Shown here piece by piece: positions 43,066-49,649 of a stretch of 64,000 bases of DNA (positions within the stretch are counted from its first letter, which is position 1; every line of letters begins with the position of its first letter). A program made the translations under genes and the position numbers. Source of the stretch: Lysobacter sp. MMG2 (GTDB lineage Bacteria; Pseudomonadota; Gammaproteobacteria; Xanthomonadales; Xanthomonadaceae); contig NZ_JAERQY020000001.1 of NCBI RefSeq assembly GCF_016735495.2, positions 186,001-250,000 on the forward strand, given 5' to 3'. Under the pieces are notes generated by a model. It did no database searches and was not told the origin of the DNA. It saw nothing but the letters and a program-made list of their open reading frames with translations.

Positions 43066-44508
43066 ATGAGCGAACAGCAGAACTTCGACGTCATCGTCAT
43101 CGGCGCCGGCCCGGCCGGTTACCACGCCGCCATCCGCGCGGCCCAGCTCGGCCTGAAGACCGCGTGCATCGACGCCGCGCTCGGCAAGGACGGCAAGCCG
43201 GCCCTGGGCGGCACCTGCCTGCGCGTGGGCTGCGTGCCGTCGAAGGCGCTGCTGGACAGCTCGCGCCAGTACTACAACCTGCAACACCTGTTCGGCGACC
43301 ACGGCATCACGACCAAGGACGCGAAGATCGACATCGGCACGATGATCGGTCGCAAGGACAAGATCGTGAAGCAGTTCACCGGCGGCATCGCGATGCTGTT
43401 CAAGGCGAACAAGATCGCCACGTTCTACGGCTTCGGCCAGCTGCAGCCGGGCAACGTCGTCACGGTGAAGCAGCATGACGGCAGCACGGTCGAGCTGAAG
43501 GGCACCAACGTCGTGCTCGCCGCCGGTTCGGATTCCATCGAACTGCCGTTCGCCAAGTTCGACGGCGAGAACATCGTCGACAACGTCGGCGCGCTGGACT
43601 TCACCGAAGTGCCCAAGCGTCTTGGCGTGATCGGCGCCGGCGTCATCGGCCTGGAACTGGGCAGCGTGTGGAAGCGCCTGGGCAGCGAAGTCACGATCCT
43701 CGAAGCGCTGCCGGATTTCCTCGCCGCTGCCGACGCCGAGATCGCCAAGGTCGCCGCGAAGGAATTCAAGAAGCAGAACCTCGACATCAAGCTCGGCGCG
43801 AAGGTCAGCAACGCCGAGATCAAGGGCAAGGGCAAGTCGAAGGAAGTCGTCGTCACCTACACCGATGCCGAAGGCGAGAAGACGCTCACCGTCGACAAGC
43901 TGCTGGTCTCGGTCGGCCGTCGCGCCGCCACCAAGGGCCTGCTGGCCGAGGGCACCGGCGTGAAGCTCGACGCGCGCGGCATGATCGAAGTCGACGAGCA
44001 CTGCCACACCGGCGTCAACGGCGTCTGGGCCGTGGGCGACTGCGTGCGCGGCCCGATGCTGGCGCACAAGGGCTTCGAGGAAGGCATCGCGGTGGCCGAG
44101 CTGATCGCCGGCCTGCCGGGCCACGTCAACCTCGACACCGTGCCGTGGGTCATCTACACCGAGCCGGAAATCGCCTGGGTCGGCAAGACCGAGCAGCAGC
44201 TCAAGGCCGAAGGCACGCCGTACAAGGTGGGCACCTTCCCGTTCGCGGCCATCGCCCGCGCCGTCGCCATGGGCGAGCCGGCCGGCCTGGTGAAGGTCAT
44301 CGCGCACGAGGAGACCGACCTGATCCTGGGCATGCACCTGGTGGGCGTGGGTGTATCGGAACTGGTGCACGAAGGCGTGCTGGCGATGGAGTTCAAGGGC
44401 TCCGCCGACGACCTGGCGCGCATCTGCCACGCGCACCCGACCCTGTCGGAAGCGATCCACGATGCCGCGATGAGCGTGGCTAAGCGCTCGATTCACAAGG
44501 TGAACTGA
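43066..44508 (+). CDS. lpd: Dihydrolipoyl dehydrogenase
   Basis: FAD enzyme (E3) that reoxidises lipoyl groups of 2-oxoglutarate dehydrogenase, and possibly of pyruvate dehydrogenase and the glycine cleavage system, producing NADH. The 480-residue protein has the FAD motif VIGAGPAGYHAAIRAAQLGL, the redox-active disulphide GGTCLRVGCVPSKALLDSS, the NAD motif GVIGAGVIGLELGSVWKRLG, VGDCVRGPMLAHKG, and the C-terminal His-Glu pair CHAHPTLSEAIHDAA. Start ATG at 43066. An intrinsic terminator follows at 44585-44614. Confidence 0.95.
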   Translation: MSEQQNFDVIVIGAGPAGYHAAIRAAQLGLKTACIDAALGKDGKPALGGTCLRVGCVPSKALLDSSRQYYNLQHLFGDHGITTKDAKIDIGTMIGRKDKIVKQFTGGIAMLFKANKIATFYGFGQLQPGNVVTVKQHDGSTVELKGTNVVLAAGSDSIELPFAKFDGENIVDNVGALDFTEVPKRLGVIGAGVIGLELGSVWKRLGSEVTILEALPDFLAAADAEIAKVAAKEFKKQNLDIKLGAKVSNAEIKGKGKSKEVVVTYTDAEGEKTLTVDKLLVSVGRRAATKGLLAEGTGVKLDARGMIEVDEHCHTGVNGVWAVGDCVRGPMLAHKGFEEGIAVAELIAGLPGHVNLDTVPWVIYTEPEIAWVGKTEQQLKAEGTPYKVGTFPFAAIARAVAMGEPAGLVKVIAHEETDLILGMHLVGVGVSELVHEGVLAMEFKGSADDLARICHAHPTLSEAIHDAAMSVAKRSIHKVN

Positions 44509-44510
44509 AG

Positions 44511-44645
44511 GCCGGGATTCGTGAATCGGGATTCGGGATTCGTAAGAGCGGACTCCGATGCCCGACACGCTCCCGCTGCAAGCGACGCCGGGCACGCGCC
44601 CGGCGTTTGCTTTTGCGAATCCCGAATCCCGAATCTCCCATCCCG
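44511..44645. repeat. GGGATTC heptamer-based inverted repeat in the lpd-LOG gap
   Basis: Left arm CCGGGATTCGTGAATCGGGA continuing to GGGATTCG at 44543; right arm GCGAATCCCGAATCCCGAAT (44615-44634) continuing to CATCCCG at 44645. The tandem heptamer GGGATTC on the left pairs with GAATCCC on the right across a loop that contains the lpd terminator. It is the same kind of sequence as at 42971-43060, with a one-letter difference in the unit, and again ends about ten bases before the next start codon. Confidence 0.75.
44585..44614 (+). terminator. Intrinsic terminator of lpd
   Basis: ACGCCGGGC-ACGC-GCCCGGCGT is a perfect nine-pair stem followed by TTGCTTTT, 77 bp after the lpd stop, within the loop of the heptamer inverted repeat. 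Confidence 0.8.
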
Positions 44646-44654
44646 AAAGAAGCC

Positions 44655-45248
44655 ATGAAAACCCTCTGCGTCTACTGCGGCTCCAACCCCGGTTCCCGGC
44701 CGATCTACACCGAGCGCGCCATCGCGCTGGGCACGCGTCTGGCGAAGGACGGCATCACCCTGGTCTACGGCGGTGGCAACGTCGGATTGATGGGCGTGGT
44801 CGCCGATTCGGTACTCGAGGCGGGCGGTGAAGTGATCGGCGTCATTCCCGAGCAGCTGGTGAACTGGGAAGTCGCGCACAAGGGCCTGACGAAGCTGGAA
44901 GTCGTCGGCTCCATGCACGAACGCAAGGCGCGCATGTTCGACCTCTCCGACGGTTTCGTCGCCCTGCCCGGCGGCTTCGGCACGCTGGACGAGATGTTCG
45001 AGATGCTGACCTGGCGCCAGCTCGGCATCGGCGACAAGCCCTGCGCGTTCTTCGACGTCGAAGGCTTCTACACGCCGCTGATGGGCATGCTCGACCGCAT
45101 GGTGGCCGAACGCTTCCTGCATCCCGACCAGCGCGACGATCTGTGGCACGGCGACGACCTCGACGCGATGCTCGCCTGGATGAAGGCCTACACGCCGGCG
45201 AAGGCGGACAAGTGGATGGATGAGAAGCGGCGGAAGGCGATGCGGTGA
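44655..45248 (+). CDS. LOG family protein (cytokinin riboside 5'-monophosphate phosphoribohydrolase type)
   Basis: A 197-residue Rossmann-fold hydrolase that cleaves nucleoside 5'-monophosphates to base and ribose 5-phosphate (AMP in most bacteria, cytokinin nucleotides in plants and some pathogens). The opening LCVYCGSNPGSRPIYTERAI, YGGGNVGLMGVVADSV, the MHERKARM segment and the signature LPGGFGTLDEMFEMLTWRQL are diagnostic. The ATG at 44655 is preferred over the upstream in-frame GTG, which lies inside the inverted repeat. Bacterial members are sometimes mis-annotated as lysine decarboxylases. Confidence 0.92.
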   Translation: MKTLCVYCGSNPGSRPIYTERAIALGTRLAKDGITLVYGGGNVGLMGVVADSVLEAGGEVIGVIPEQLVNWEVAHKGLTKLEVVGSMHERKARMFDLSDGFVALPGGFGTLDEMFEMLTWRQLGIGDKPCAFFDVEGFYTPLMGMLDRMVAERFLHPDQRDDLWHGDDLDAMLAWMKAYTPAKADKWMDEKRRKAMR

Positions 45249-45318
45249 ACTCGTGAAGCGGCGGCGGCGTGACACGTTGTGGCGCGTCGCGCGTAAGGCT
45301 TCCCTGACTCCTCGAACC

Positions 45319-45407
45319 GTCATTCCAGCGAAAGCTGGAATCCATTTTCCGCTTTCGGCTTCGCGCACGCGAAAGGCAAGATGGATTCCAGCTTTCGCTG
45401 GAATGAC
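45319..45407. repeat. Perfect inverted pair of the 25-bp GTCATTCC palindrome abutting the GIY-YIG gene
   Basis: GTCATTCCAGCGAAAGCTGG with GAATCCAT (45319-45345) is matched exactly by its reverse complement at 45381-45407, a 27-bp perfect inverted pair around a 35-bp centre. Each arm is itself a hairpin. The outer end GGAATGAC of the right arm supplies a possible ATG (45403-45405) for the following nuclease-domain gene. The rest of the gap after the LOG gene (45249-45318) holds nothing recognisable. Confidence 0.9.
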
Positions 45408-45414
45408 GAGCTTC

Positions 45415-45714
45415 ATGCGACGGGAACGAAGTCCTTGCGTTTACCTCCTTGCCAGCGGCCCTCGCGGCACGCTCTACGTCGGAGTGACGTCTGATCTGAT
45501 CAGGCGCGTCTGGCAACACAAGAGCGCCGAGGCCGAGGGATTCACCAGACGCCACCATGTCCATGTACTGGTCTGGTACGAAGCCCACGAGACGATGGAG
45601 TCAGCCATCGCACGCGAGAAGGCCCTCAAGGTTTGGAAGCGGATGTGGAAGATTGAACTCATCGAATCCACCAACCCCCAATGGCGCGACCTCTTCCCGG
45701 ATATCATCGGCTGA
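45415..45714 (+). CDS. GIY-YIG nuclease domain protein
   Basis: A 99-residue single-domain GIY-YIG protein of the URI/YhbQ kind. The motif pair appears as CVYLLASGPRGTLYVGVTSD (GIY as VYL, YIG as YVG), followed by the conserved Arg in LIRRVWQHKSA, FTRRHHVHVLVWYE and the catalytic-type Glu in AIAREKALKVWKRMWKIELI. Such solo domains are common; their substrates are unknown. The start may be the ATG at 45415 or the one at 45403, which lies inside the right arm of the flanking 25-bp repeat. The association with the repeats is the notable point. It ends 28 bp before yhdH. Confidence 0.85.
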   Translation: MRRERSPCVYLLASGPRGTLYVGVTSDLIRRVWQHKSAEAEGFTRRHHVHVLVWYEAHETMESAIAREKALKVWKRMWKIELIESTNPQWRDLFPDIIG

Positions 45715-45742
45715 CACGAATCGCCGCCCCCAGCGAGGCCCT

Positions 45743-46738
45743 ATGTCCACCGTCCCCGCCACGTTCGACGTCTTCCGCATCCACAACGACGCCAGCGGCT
45801 ACCGCAGCGGCGTCGAGCAGGTAACGCTCGACGACCTCGCGCCGGGCGAAGTGGTGATCAAGGCCGCCTACTCGTCGGTCAACTTCAAGGACGCGCTGGC
45901 CGGCACCGGCGAAGGCAAGATCCTGCGGCGCTTTCCGCTGGTGGGTGGCATCGACGTGGCCGGCCATGTCGTCGCCTCCACCGATGCCGCTTTCAAGGAA
46001 GGCGACGAAGTGCTGGTCACCGGGTGCGGCCTGAGCGAAATCCGCGACGGCGGCTACGGCCAGTACGCGCGCCTGGAGTCGAAGTGGGTGATCCCGCTGC
46101 CCAAGGGGCTGAGCCTGCGCGAAAGCATGATCCTCGGCACCGCCGGCTTCACCGCCGCGCTGGCGCTGCTGCGCATGCGCGAGAACCGCCAGACGCCCGA
46201 GCTCGGCCCGCTGGCCGTGACCGGCGCGACCGGCGGCGTGGGTTCGCTCGCGGTGGACATCTTCAGCCGCGCCGGTTTCGAGGTGCATGCCATCAGCGGC
46301 AAGGCCGAACAGGTCGACTACCTCAAGCAGATCGGCGCCTCGCAGGTGCTCGGACGCGACGCGTTGGCCACCACGCGGCCGATGGAATCGGCGCGCTTCG
46401 GCGGCGGTCTGGACAACGTCGGCGGGCCGATGCTCGCCAGCCTGCTCGCGCAGACCACGCCCTACGGCAACGTCGCCAGCGCCGGCCTCGCCGCCGCGGC
46501 GGACCTGGGGACCACGGTCATGCCCTTCATCATCCGCGGCGTGTCGCTGCTGGGCGTGGCCTCGGCCGGCACCGCACGCGACATCCGTGAAGCCGTCTGG
46601 CAGCACCTGGCCGACGACTGGAAGCCGCGCCACCTCGATCGCATCTGCACGCGCGAGGTCGGGCTGGCGCAATTGCCGGACGTCTTCTCCGCCATGCTGG
46701 CCGGCGGTTCGCTGGGACGTACGCTGGTCGTGATCTGA
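45743..46738 (+). CDS. acuI: YhdH/AcuI-type quinone oxidoreductase (acrylyl-CoA reductase family)
   Basis: A 331-residue zinc-free medium-chain dehydrogenase of the YhdH/YhfP family; AcuI members reduce acryloyl-CoA with NADPH, detoxifying it. Diagnostic blocks are SSVNFKDALAGTGEGKILRR, PLVGGIDVAGHVVASTDAAF, GTAGFTAALALLRM, the nucleotide-binding VTGATGGVGSLAVDIFSRAG and the FGGGLDNVGGPML stretch. Zinc-ligand cysteines of alcohol dehydrogenases are absent. Start ATG at 45743. The actual substrate here is inferred from the family only. Confidence 0.9.
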   Translation: MSTVPATFDVFRIHNDASGYRSGVEQVTLDDLAPGEVVIKAAYSSVNFKDALAGTGEGKILRRFPLVGGIDVAGHVVASTDAAFKEGDEVLVTGCGLSEIRDGGYGQYARLESKWVIPLPKGLSLRESMILGTAGFTAALALLRMRENRQTPELGPLAVTGATGGVGSLAVDIFSRAGFEVHAISGKAEQVDYLKQIGASQVLGRDALATTRPMESARFGGGLDNVGGPMLASLLAQTTPYGNVASAGLAAAADLGTTVMPFIIRGVSLLGVASAGTARDIREAVWQHLADDWKPRHLDRICTREVGLAQLPDVFSAMLAGGSLGRTLVVI

Positions 46739-46776
46739 CGCACGGAATGGAGGCGCGGAAACCGCGCTGCCCGCTG

Positions 46777-46804
46777 TTGCGGGAACCCTGACGCTGGCTA
46801 CAAT
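46777..46804 (+). promoter_or_regulatory. Promoter of the PilH-like response regulator
   Basis: TTGCGG (46777-46782), a 16-bp spacer and TACAAT (46799-46804) lie 24 bp before the start codon, and GGGGGA (46817-46822) is the ribosome binding site. The arrangement fits a sigma-70 promoter with a short leader. Confidence 0.6.
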
Positions 46805-46828
46805 CCCCACACGTTCAGGGGGAAACAT

Positions 46829-47194
46829 ATGGCGCGCATTCTCATCGTCGACGACTCGCCGTCGCAGCTCATGGGCATCCGGCGCATCGTCGAGAAACTC
46901 GGCCATGAAGCGCTCACCGCCGAGGACGGCGCCGCGGGCGTGGAAGCGGCCAAGCGCGAACTTCCCGACATGATCCTGATGGACGTGGTGATGCCGAACC
47001 TCAACGGCTTCCAGGCCACGCGTTCGATCACGCGCGACCCGACCACCTCGCACATCCCGGTCGTGCTGGTCACCACCAAGGACCAGGACACCGACCGCGT
47101 CTGGGGCATGCGCCAGGGCGCCAAGGCCTACCTCACCAAGCCCTTCAGCGAGGGCGACCTGTCCGACGTGATCGGCCAGGTCATCAAGCCCTGA
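46829..47194 (+). CDS. pilH: Single-domain response regulator, PilH-like
   Basis: A 121-residue CheY-fold receiver without an output domain. Acidic pocket ILIVDDSPSQ (Asp 8, Asp 9), phosphoacceptor Asp near residue 52 in ILMDVVMPNLNG, switch Thr in VLVTTKDQDTD and Lys in AYLTKPFSEGDL are all present. The sequence style (IRRIVEKLGHEALTAEDGAA, RVWGMRQGAKAYL) is that of PilH/PilG-type regulators in xanthomonads, which act on twitching motility through the Chp chemosensory system. No pil or chp gene is adjacent, so the name is tentative. Confidence 0.85.
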   Translation: MARILIVDDSPSQLMGIRRIVEKLGHEALTAEDGAAGVEAAKRELPDMILMDVVMPNLNGFQATRSITRDPTTSHIPVVLVTTKDQDTDRVWGMRQGAKAYLTKPFSEGDLSDVIGQVIKP

Positions 47195-47203
47195 GTCGCG
47201 CGG

Positions 47204-47326
47204 TCAGAAGAACAGCCGGTCGATCGCTTCGACCAGGATCGCCACGGCGGTGATCCCGCTCACGCCCCAGAGGAAGCAGATGGCGTTGCGCATCCAGCGC
47301 GCGCCTGATGGCAGTTGAGGTCGCAT
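47204..47326 (-). CDS. Possible small membrane protein (40 aa)
   Basis: A 40-residue frame with N-terminal MRPQLPSGARWMRNAICFLW and a hydrophobic segment (residues 16-33, ICFLWGVSGITAVAILVE) ending IDRLFF. A positively charged N-terminus followed by one transmembrane helix is a typical small inner-membrane protein. It is antisense to nothing and ends ten bases from the convergent regulator's stop. I see no Shine-Dalgarno sequence before its ATG (CCCCC precedes), so expression is doubtful. Confidence 0.35.
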   Translation of the reverse strand: MRPQLPSGARWMRNAICFLWGVSGITAVAILVEAIDRLFF

Positions 47327-47507
47327 GGGGGAATGGCATCAGAGCCTTCCTCTGCGATCCATCAGAAAACTCTGAAAGCGGCCCACCCCAGGGATGGTCG
47401 GACGCCAGTCGAATGCCGGCGCTGGCATGCGCAATTCCGACGAGTCCTATGGAATGCCTCGGGTGCGGCCGAGAGAATCACTGGCTCTCACACCAGTGCC
47501 CCTCCCA

Positions 47508-47948
47508 ATGCTTCAGAAAATCCTGTCCTGGCCTGCTGTCCTGCTCGCCTTCGCCGTGGCCGCGATCGTCGGCTTCATGGGCTACACGGAACACTCCGAA
47601 ATGACCCGCCTGGCCGATCACGGCAAGCAGGCGATCGCGCAGATCGAAGAAGTCGAATGGAAGACGAAGCGCGGCATGGACCGCAACTTCGATCTGACCA
47701 TTACCTTCGACACCGAGGCGGGCCAGAACGTCAAGGAGAAGCTCCGGGTCGACACCGACACCGGCAAGCGTGCGCGCGACGACGATGAGTTCGTCGAGCT
47801 CCCGATCGTCTACCTGCCCGAAAAAACCTCGGTGGTCCGCCAGGCAGGCGAAACCAATGCCTCGATGGGCATGTTCGTGATCGCGGCAATCGCGGCGCTG
47901 GCGGGCATCGTCCTGCTGGTCCTGCGACTTCGCTCCAGCAAGGCCTGA
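47508..47948 (+). CDS. Membrane protein with extracytoplasmic beta domain (DUF3592-like)
   Basis: A 146-residue protein with helices at residues 8-27 (VLLAFAVAAIVGFMGYTE) and about 119-140 (GMFVIAAIAALAGIVLLVLR), and between them an exposed domain (KQAIAQIEEVEWKTKRGMDR, FDLTITFDTEAG, FVELPIVYLPEKTSVV) of the beta-sandwich type seen in DUF3592 proteins. I chose the ATG at 47508, which begins the first helix; the frame is open to 47394 but that stretch has no membrane-protein character. Function unknown. A terminator follows. Confidence 0.7.
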   Translation: MLQKILSWPAVLLAFAVAAIVGFMGYTEHSEMTRLADHGKQAIAQIEEVEWKTKRGMDRNFDLTITFDTEAGQNVKEKLRVDTDTGKRARDDDEFVELPIVYLPEKTSVVRQAGETNASMGMFVIAAIAALAGIVLLVLRLRSSKA

Positions 47949-47975
47949 GCGGCTTCTCGCCGCTGCGTACCAAGG

Positions 47976-47997
47976 GGCGCCCTCAGGGCGCCTCTTC
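47976..47997. terminator. Terminator between the DUF3592-like gene and cbpA
   Basis: GGCGCCC-TCA-GGGCGCC is a seven-pair stem followed by TCTTCGCTTT on the plus strand. It lies between convergent genes and may serve either direction, better the plus one. Confidence 0.6.
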
Positions 47998-48009
47998 GCT
48001 TTCAGCGCC

Positions 48010-48909
48010 TCAGACGCGACGCCAGTCGTCGCCGAACGCCTCGCGCATGCGCTCGTAGGCCTCGCGCTGGTCCTCGTTGTGGATGCGGGGCGCGAGCACT
48101 TCCAGCTCGACGAGCTGATCGCCCGGTGGCTGCTTGCCGGTGGGGTCGTTGGGCAATCCGCGCCCGCGCAGGCGCAGCTTCCGACCGGACTCGGAATTGG
48201 GCGGGATCTTCAACTCCACCGCGCCGCCCAGCGTCGGCACGCTCACCATGGCCCCCAGCGCCGCTTCCCACGGTGCGATCGGCAGCACGTGGATGACGTT
48301 GCGCCCGTCCACTTCGAACTGCGGGTGCGCGGCGTACTCGATCTCCAGCAGCAGATCGCCATGCGCGCCCTGCCCGGCCAGGCGGATCACCTGCCCCGGT
48401 CGGATGCCCTTGGGCACGCGCACGTCGAGGGTCTTGTTGTTGACCGAAATGCGCACGCTGCCGCCTTCGTAAACGGTCTCCAGCGAGATGGCGAGCTTGG
48501 CGCGCGTGTCGCCGCGCGGCTGCGGCCCCGGGCCGCGCTGGCCGAAGCCGCCCCGACCGAACAGGCTTTCGAAGAAGTCGCTGAAACCGCCACCGGCGCC
48601 TCCGCCGGCGAAGATCTCTTCGAAGTCCACACCGCCGTGACCGTTGCCGCCGAAACCGCCCGGCGGCGGCTGCACTTCGTCGCCGGGGCGGTAGCCGCGC
48701 GCGCGCAGTTGATCGTAGGCGGCACGCTTGGGCGGATCGCGCAGCGCTTCGTAGGCTTCATTGACGGCCTTGAACTTCTCTTCCGCACCCGGCTCCTTGC
48801 TGACGTCCGGGTGGTACTTGCGGGCGAGCCGGCGGTACGCCGTCTTGATTTCGGCATCGCCGGCGCCGGGCTCCACGCCCAAAGTTTCGTAGTAATCCTT
48901 GAACTGCAT
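48010..48909 (-). CDS. cbpA: CbpA-like DnaJ co-chaperone
   Basis: A 299-residue Hsp40 without a zinc finger. The J domain is residues 1-70 (DYYETLGVEPGAGDAEIKTA, HPD in YHPDVSKEP), followed by a Gly/Phe-rich linker (80-130, GGFGGNGHGG, GGGAGGGFSDFFESLFGRGG) and two C-terminal substrate-binding beta domains (KLAISLETVYEGGSVRISVN, KIPPNSESGRKLRLRGRGLP). This is the CbpA/DnaJ-class II layout; it stimulates DnaK. The ATG at 48909 starts MQFKDYYETLG; the open frame upstream is divergent-promoter DNA. No cbpM gene is next to it. Confidence 0.92.
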   Translation of the reverse strand: MQFKDYYETLGVEPGAGDAEIKTAYRRLARKYHPDVSKEPGAEEKFKAVNEAYEALRDPPKRAAYDQLRARGYRPGDEVQPPPGGFGGNGHGGVDFEEIFAGGGAGGGFSDFFESLFGRGGFGQRGPGPQPRGDTRAKLAISLETVYEGGSVRISVNNKTLDVRVPKGIRPGQVIRLAGQGAHGDLLLEIEYAAHPQFEVDGRNVIHVLPIAPWEAALGAMVSVPTLGGAVELKIPPNSESGRKLRLRGRGLPNDPTGKQPPGDQLVELEVLAPRIHNEDQREAYERMREAFGDDWRRV

Positions 48910-49141
48910 GTATGGTCCGTCCCGAAAGGCTGGCCGGCGGCAGTGCCGCACAGGCCGGGAGGTTAACGCACTCGCGGCGAGGCGGCAGTCTTCGCGAGGA
49001 ACCTTCGCGCGCCTGCCCGAGCGCGTAGTGATGATCGGAAAGTAGGCGCGCCAGGCAGCGCTTTCAAGCGTGTTGACGCCAGCTTCCCCCGCGCCGTCTA
49101 GAATCCGTGAAGGCTTCGACACTCACCCCACAGGAACGGAC

Positions 49142-49627
49142 ATGACCATCCAGATCGGCGAACGCATCCCTGAAGTCCCGCTGCAGCGCATCCGCGAGGG
49201 TGTCGAAACCATCGACACCAACGCGCTGTTCGACGGACGCCGGATGGTGCTGTTCGCAGTGCCGGGTGCGTTCACCCCGACGTGCTCGGAAAAGCACCTG
49301 CCCGGCTTCGTGCAGCACTTCGACGAGTTCCGCAGCCGGGGCATCGAGGTCGCCTGCATGGCGGTCAACGATCCCTTCGTGATGCAGGCGTGGGGCGAAA
49401 GCCAGAACGTGCCCGACGGGCTGATGATGCTCGCCGACGGCAACGGCGATTTCACCCGCGCACTCGGCCTGGAACTGGACGCCAGCGCCTACGGCATGGG
49501 CCGTCGCGCGCGCCGCTTCGCGCTGTACGCCGACGATGGCGTGGTCAAGCTGCTCAACATCGAAGCGCCCGGCGAGTTCCGCGTGTCCTCGGCCGAACAC
49601 GTGCTGGAAGAGCTCAAGCACCTGTAA
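49142..49627 (+). CDS. Peroxiredoxin, Prx5 type
   Basis: A 161-residue thioredoxin-fold peroxidase reducing hydroperoxides. The peroxidatic cysteine is Cys 48 in VPGAFTPTCSEKHLP, the hallmark of Prx5; a second Cys at 73 (IEVACMAVND) could resolve it. Conserved NDPFVMQAWGESQNV and the closing PGEFRVSSAEHVL match glutaredoxin- or GSH-dependent bacterial Prx5. Start ATG at 49142. TAGAAT at 49099-49104 lies 37 bp upstream, with a TTGACG at 49073-49078 that is 20 bp away, longer than ideal. It is divergent from cbpA and convergent with pbpC. Confidence 0.92.
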   Translation: MTIQIGERIPEVPLQRIREGVETIDTNALFDGRRMVLFAVPGAFTPTCSEKHLPGFVQHFDEFRSRGIEVACMAVNDPFVMQAWGESQNVPDGLMMLADGNGDFTRALGLELDASAYGMGRRARRFALYADDGVVKLLNIEAPGEFRVSSAEHVLEELKHL

Positions 49628-49649
49628 GCGGCTGCGCCCGGCAAATCGC

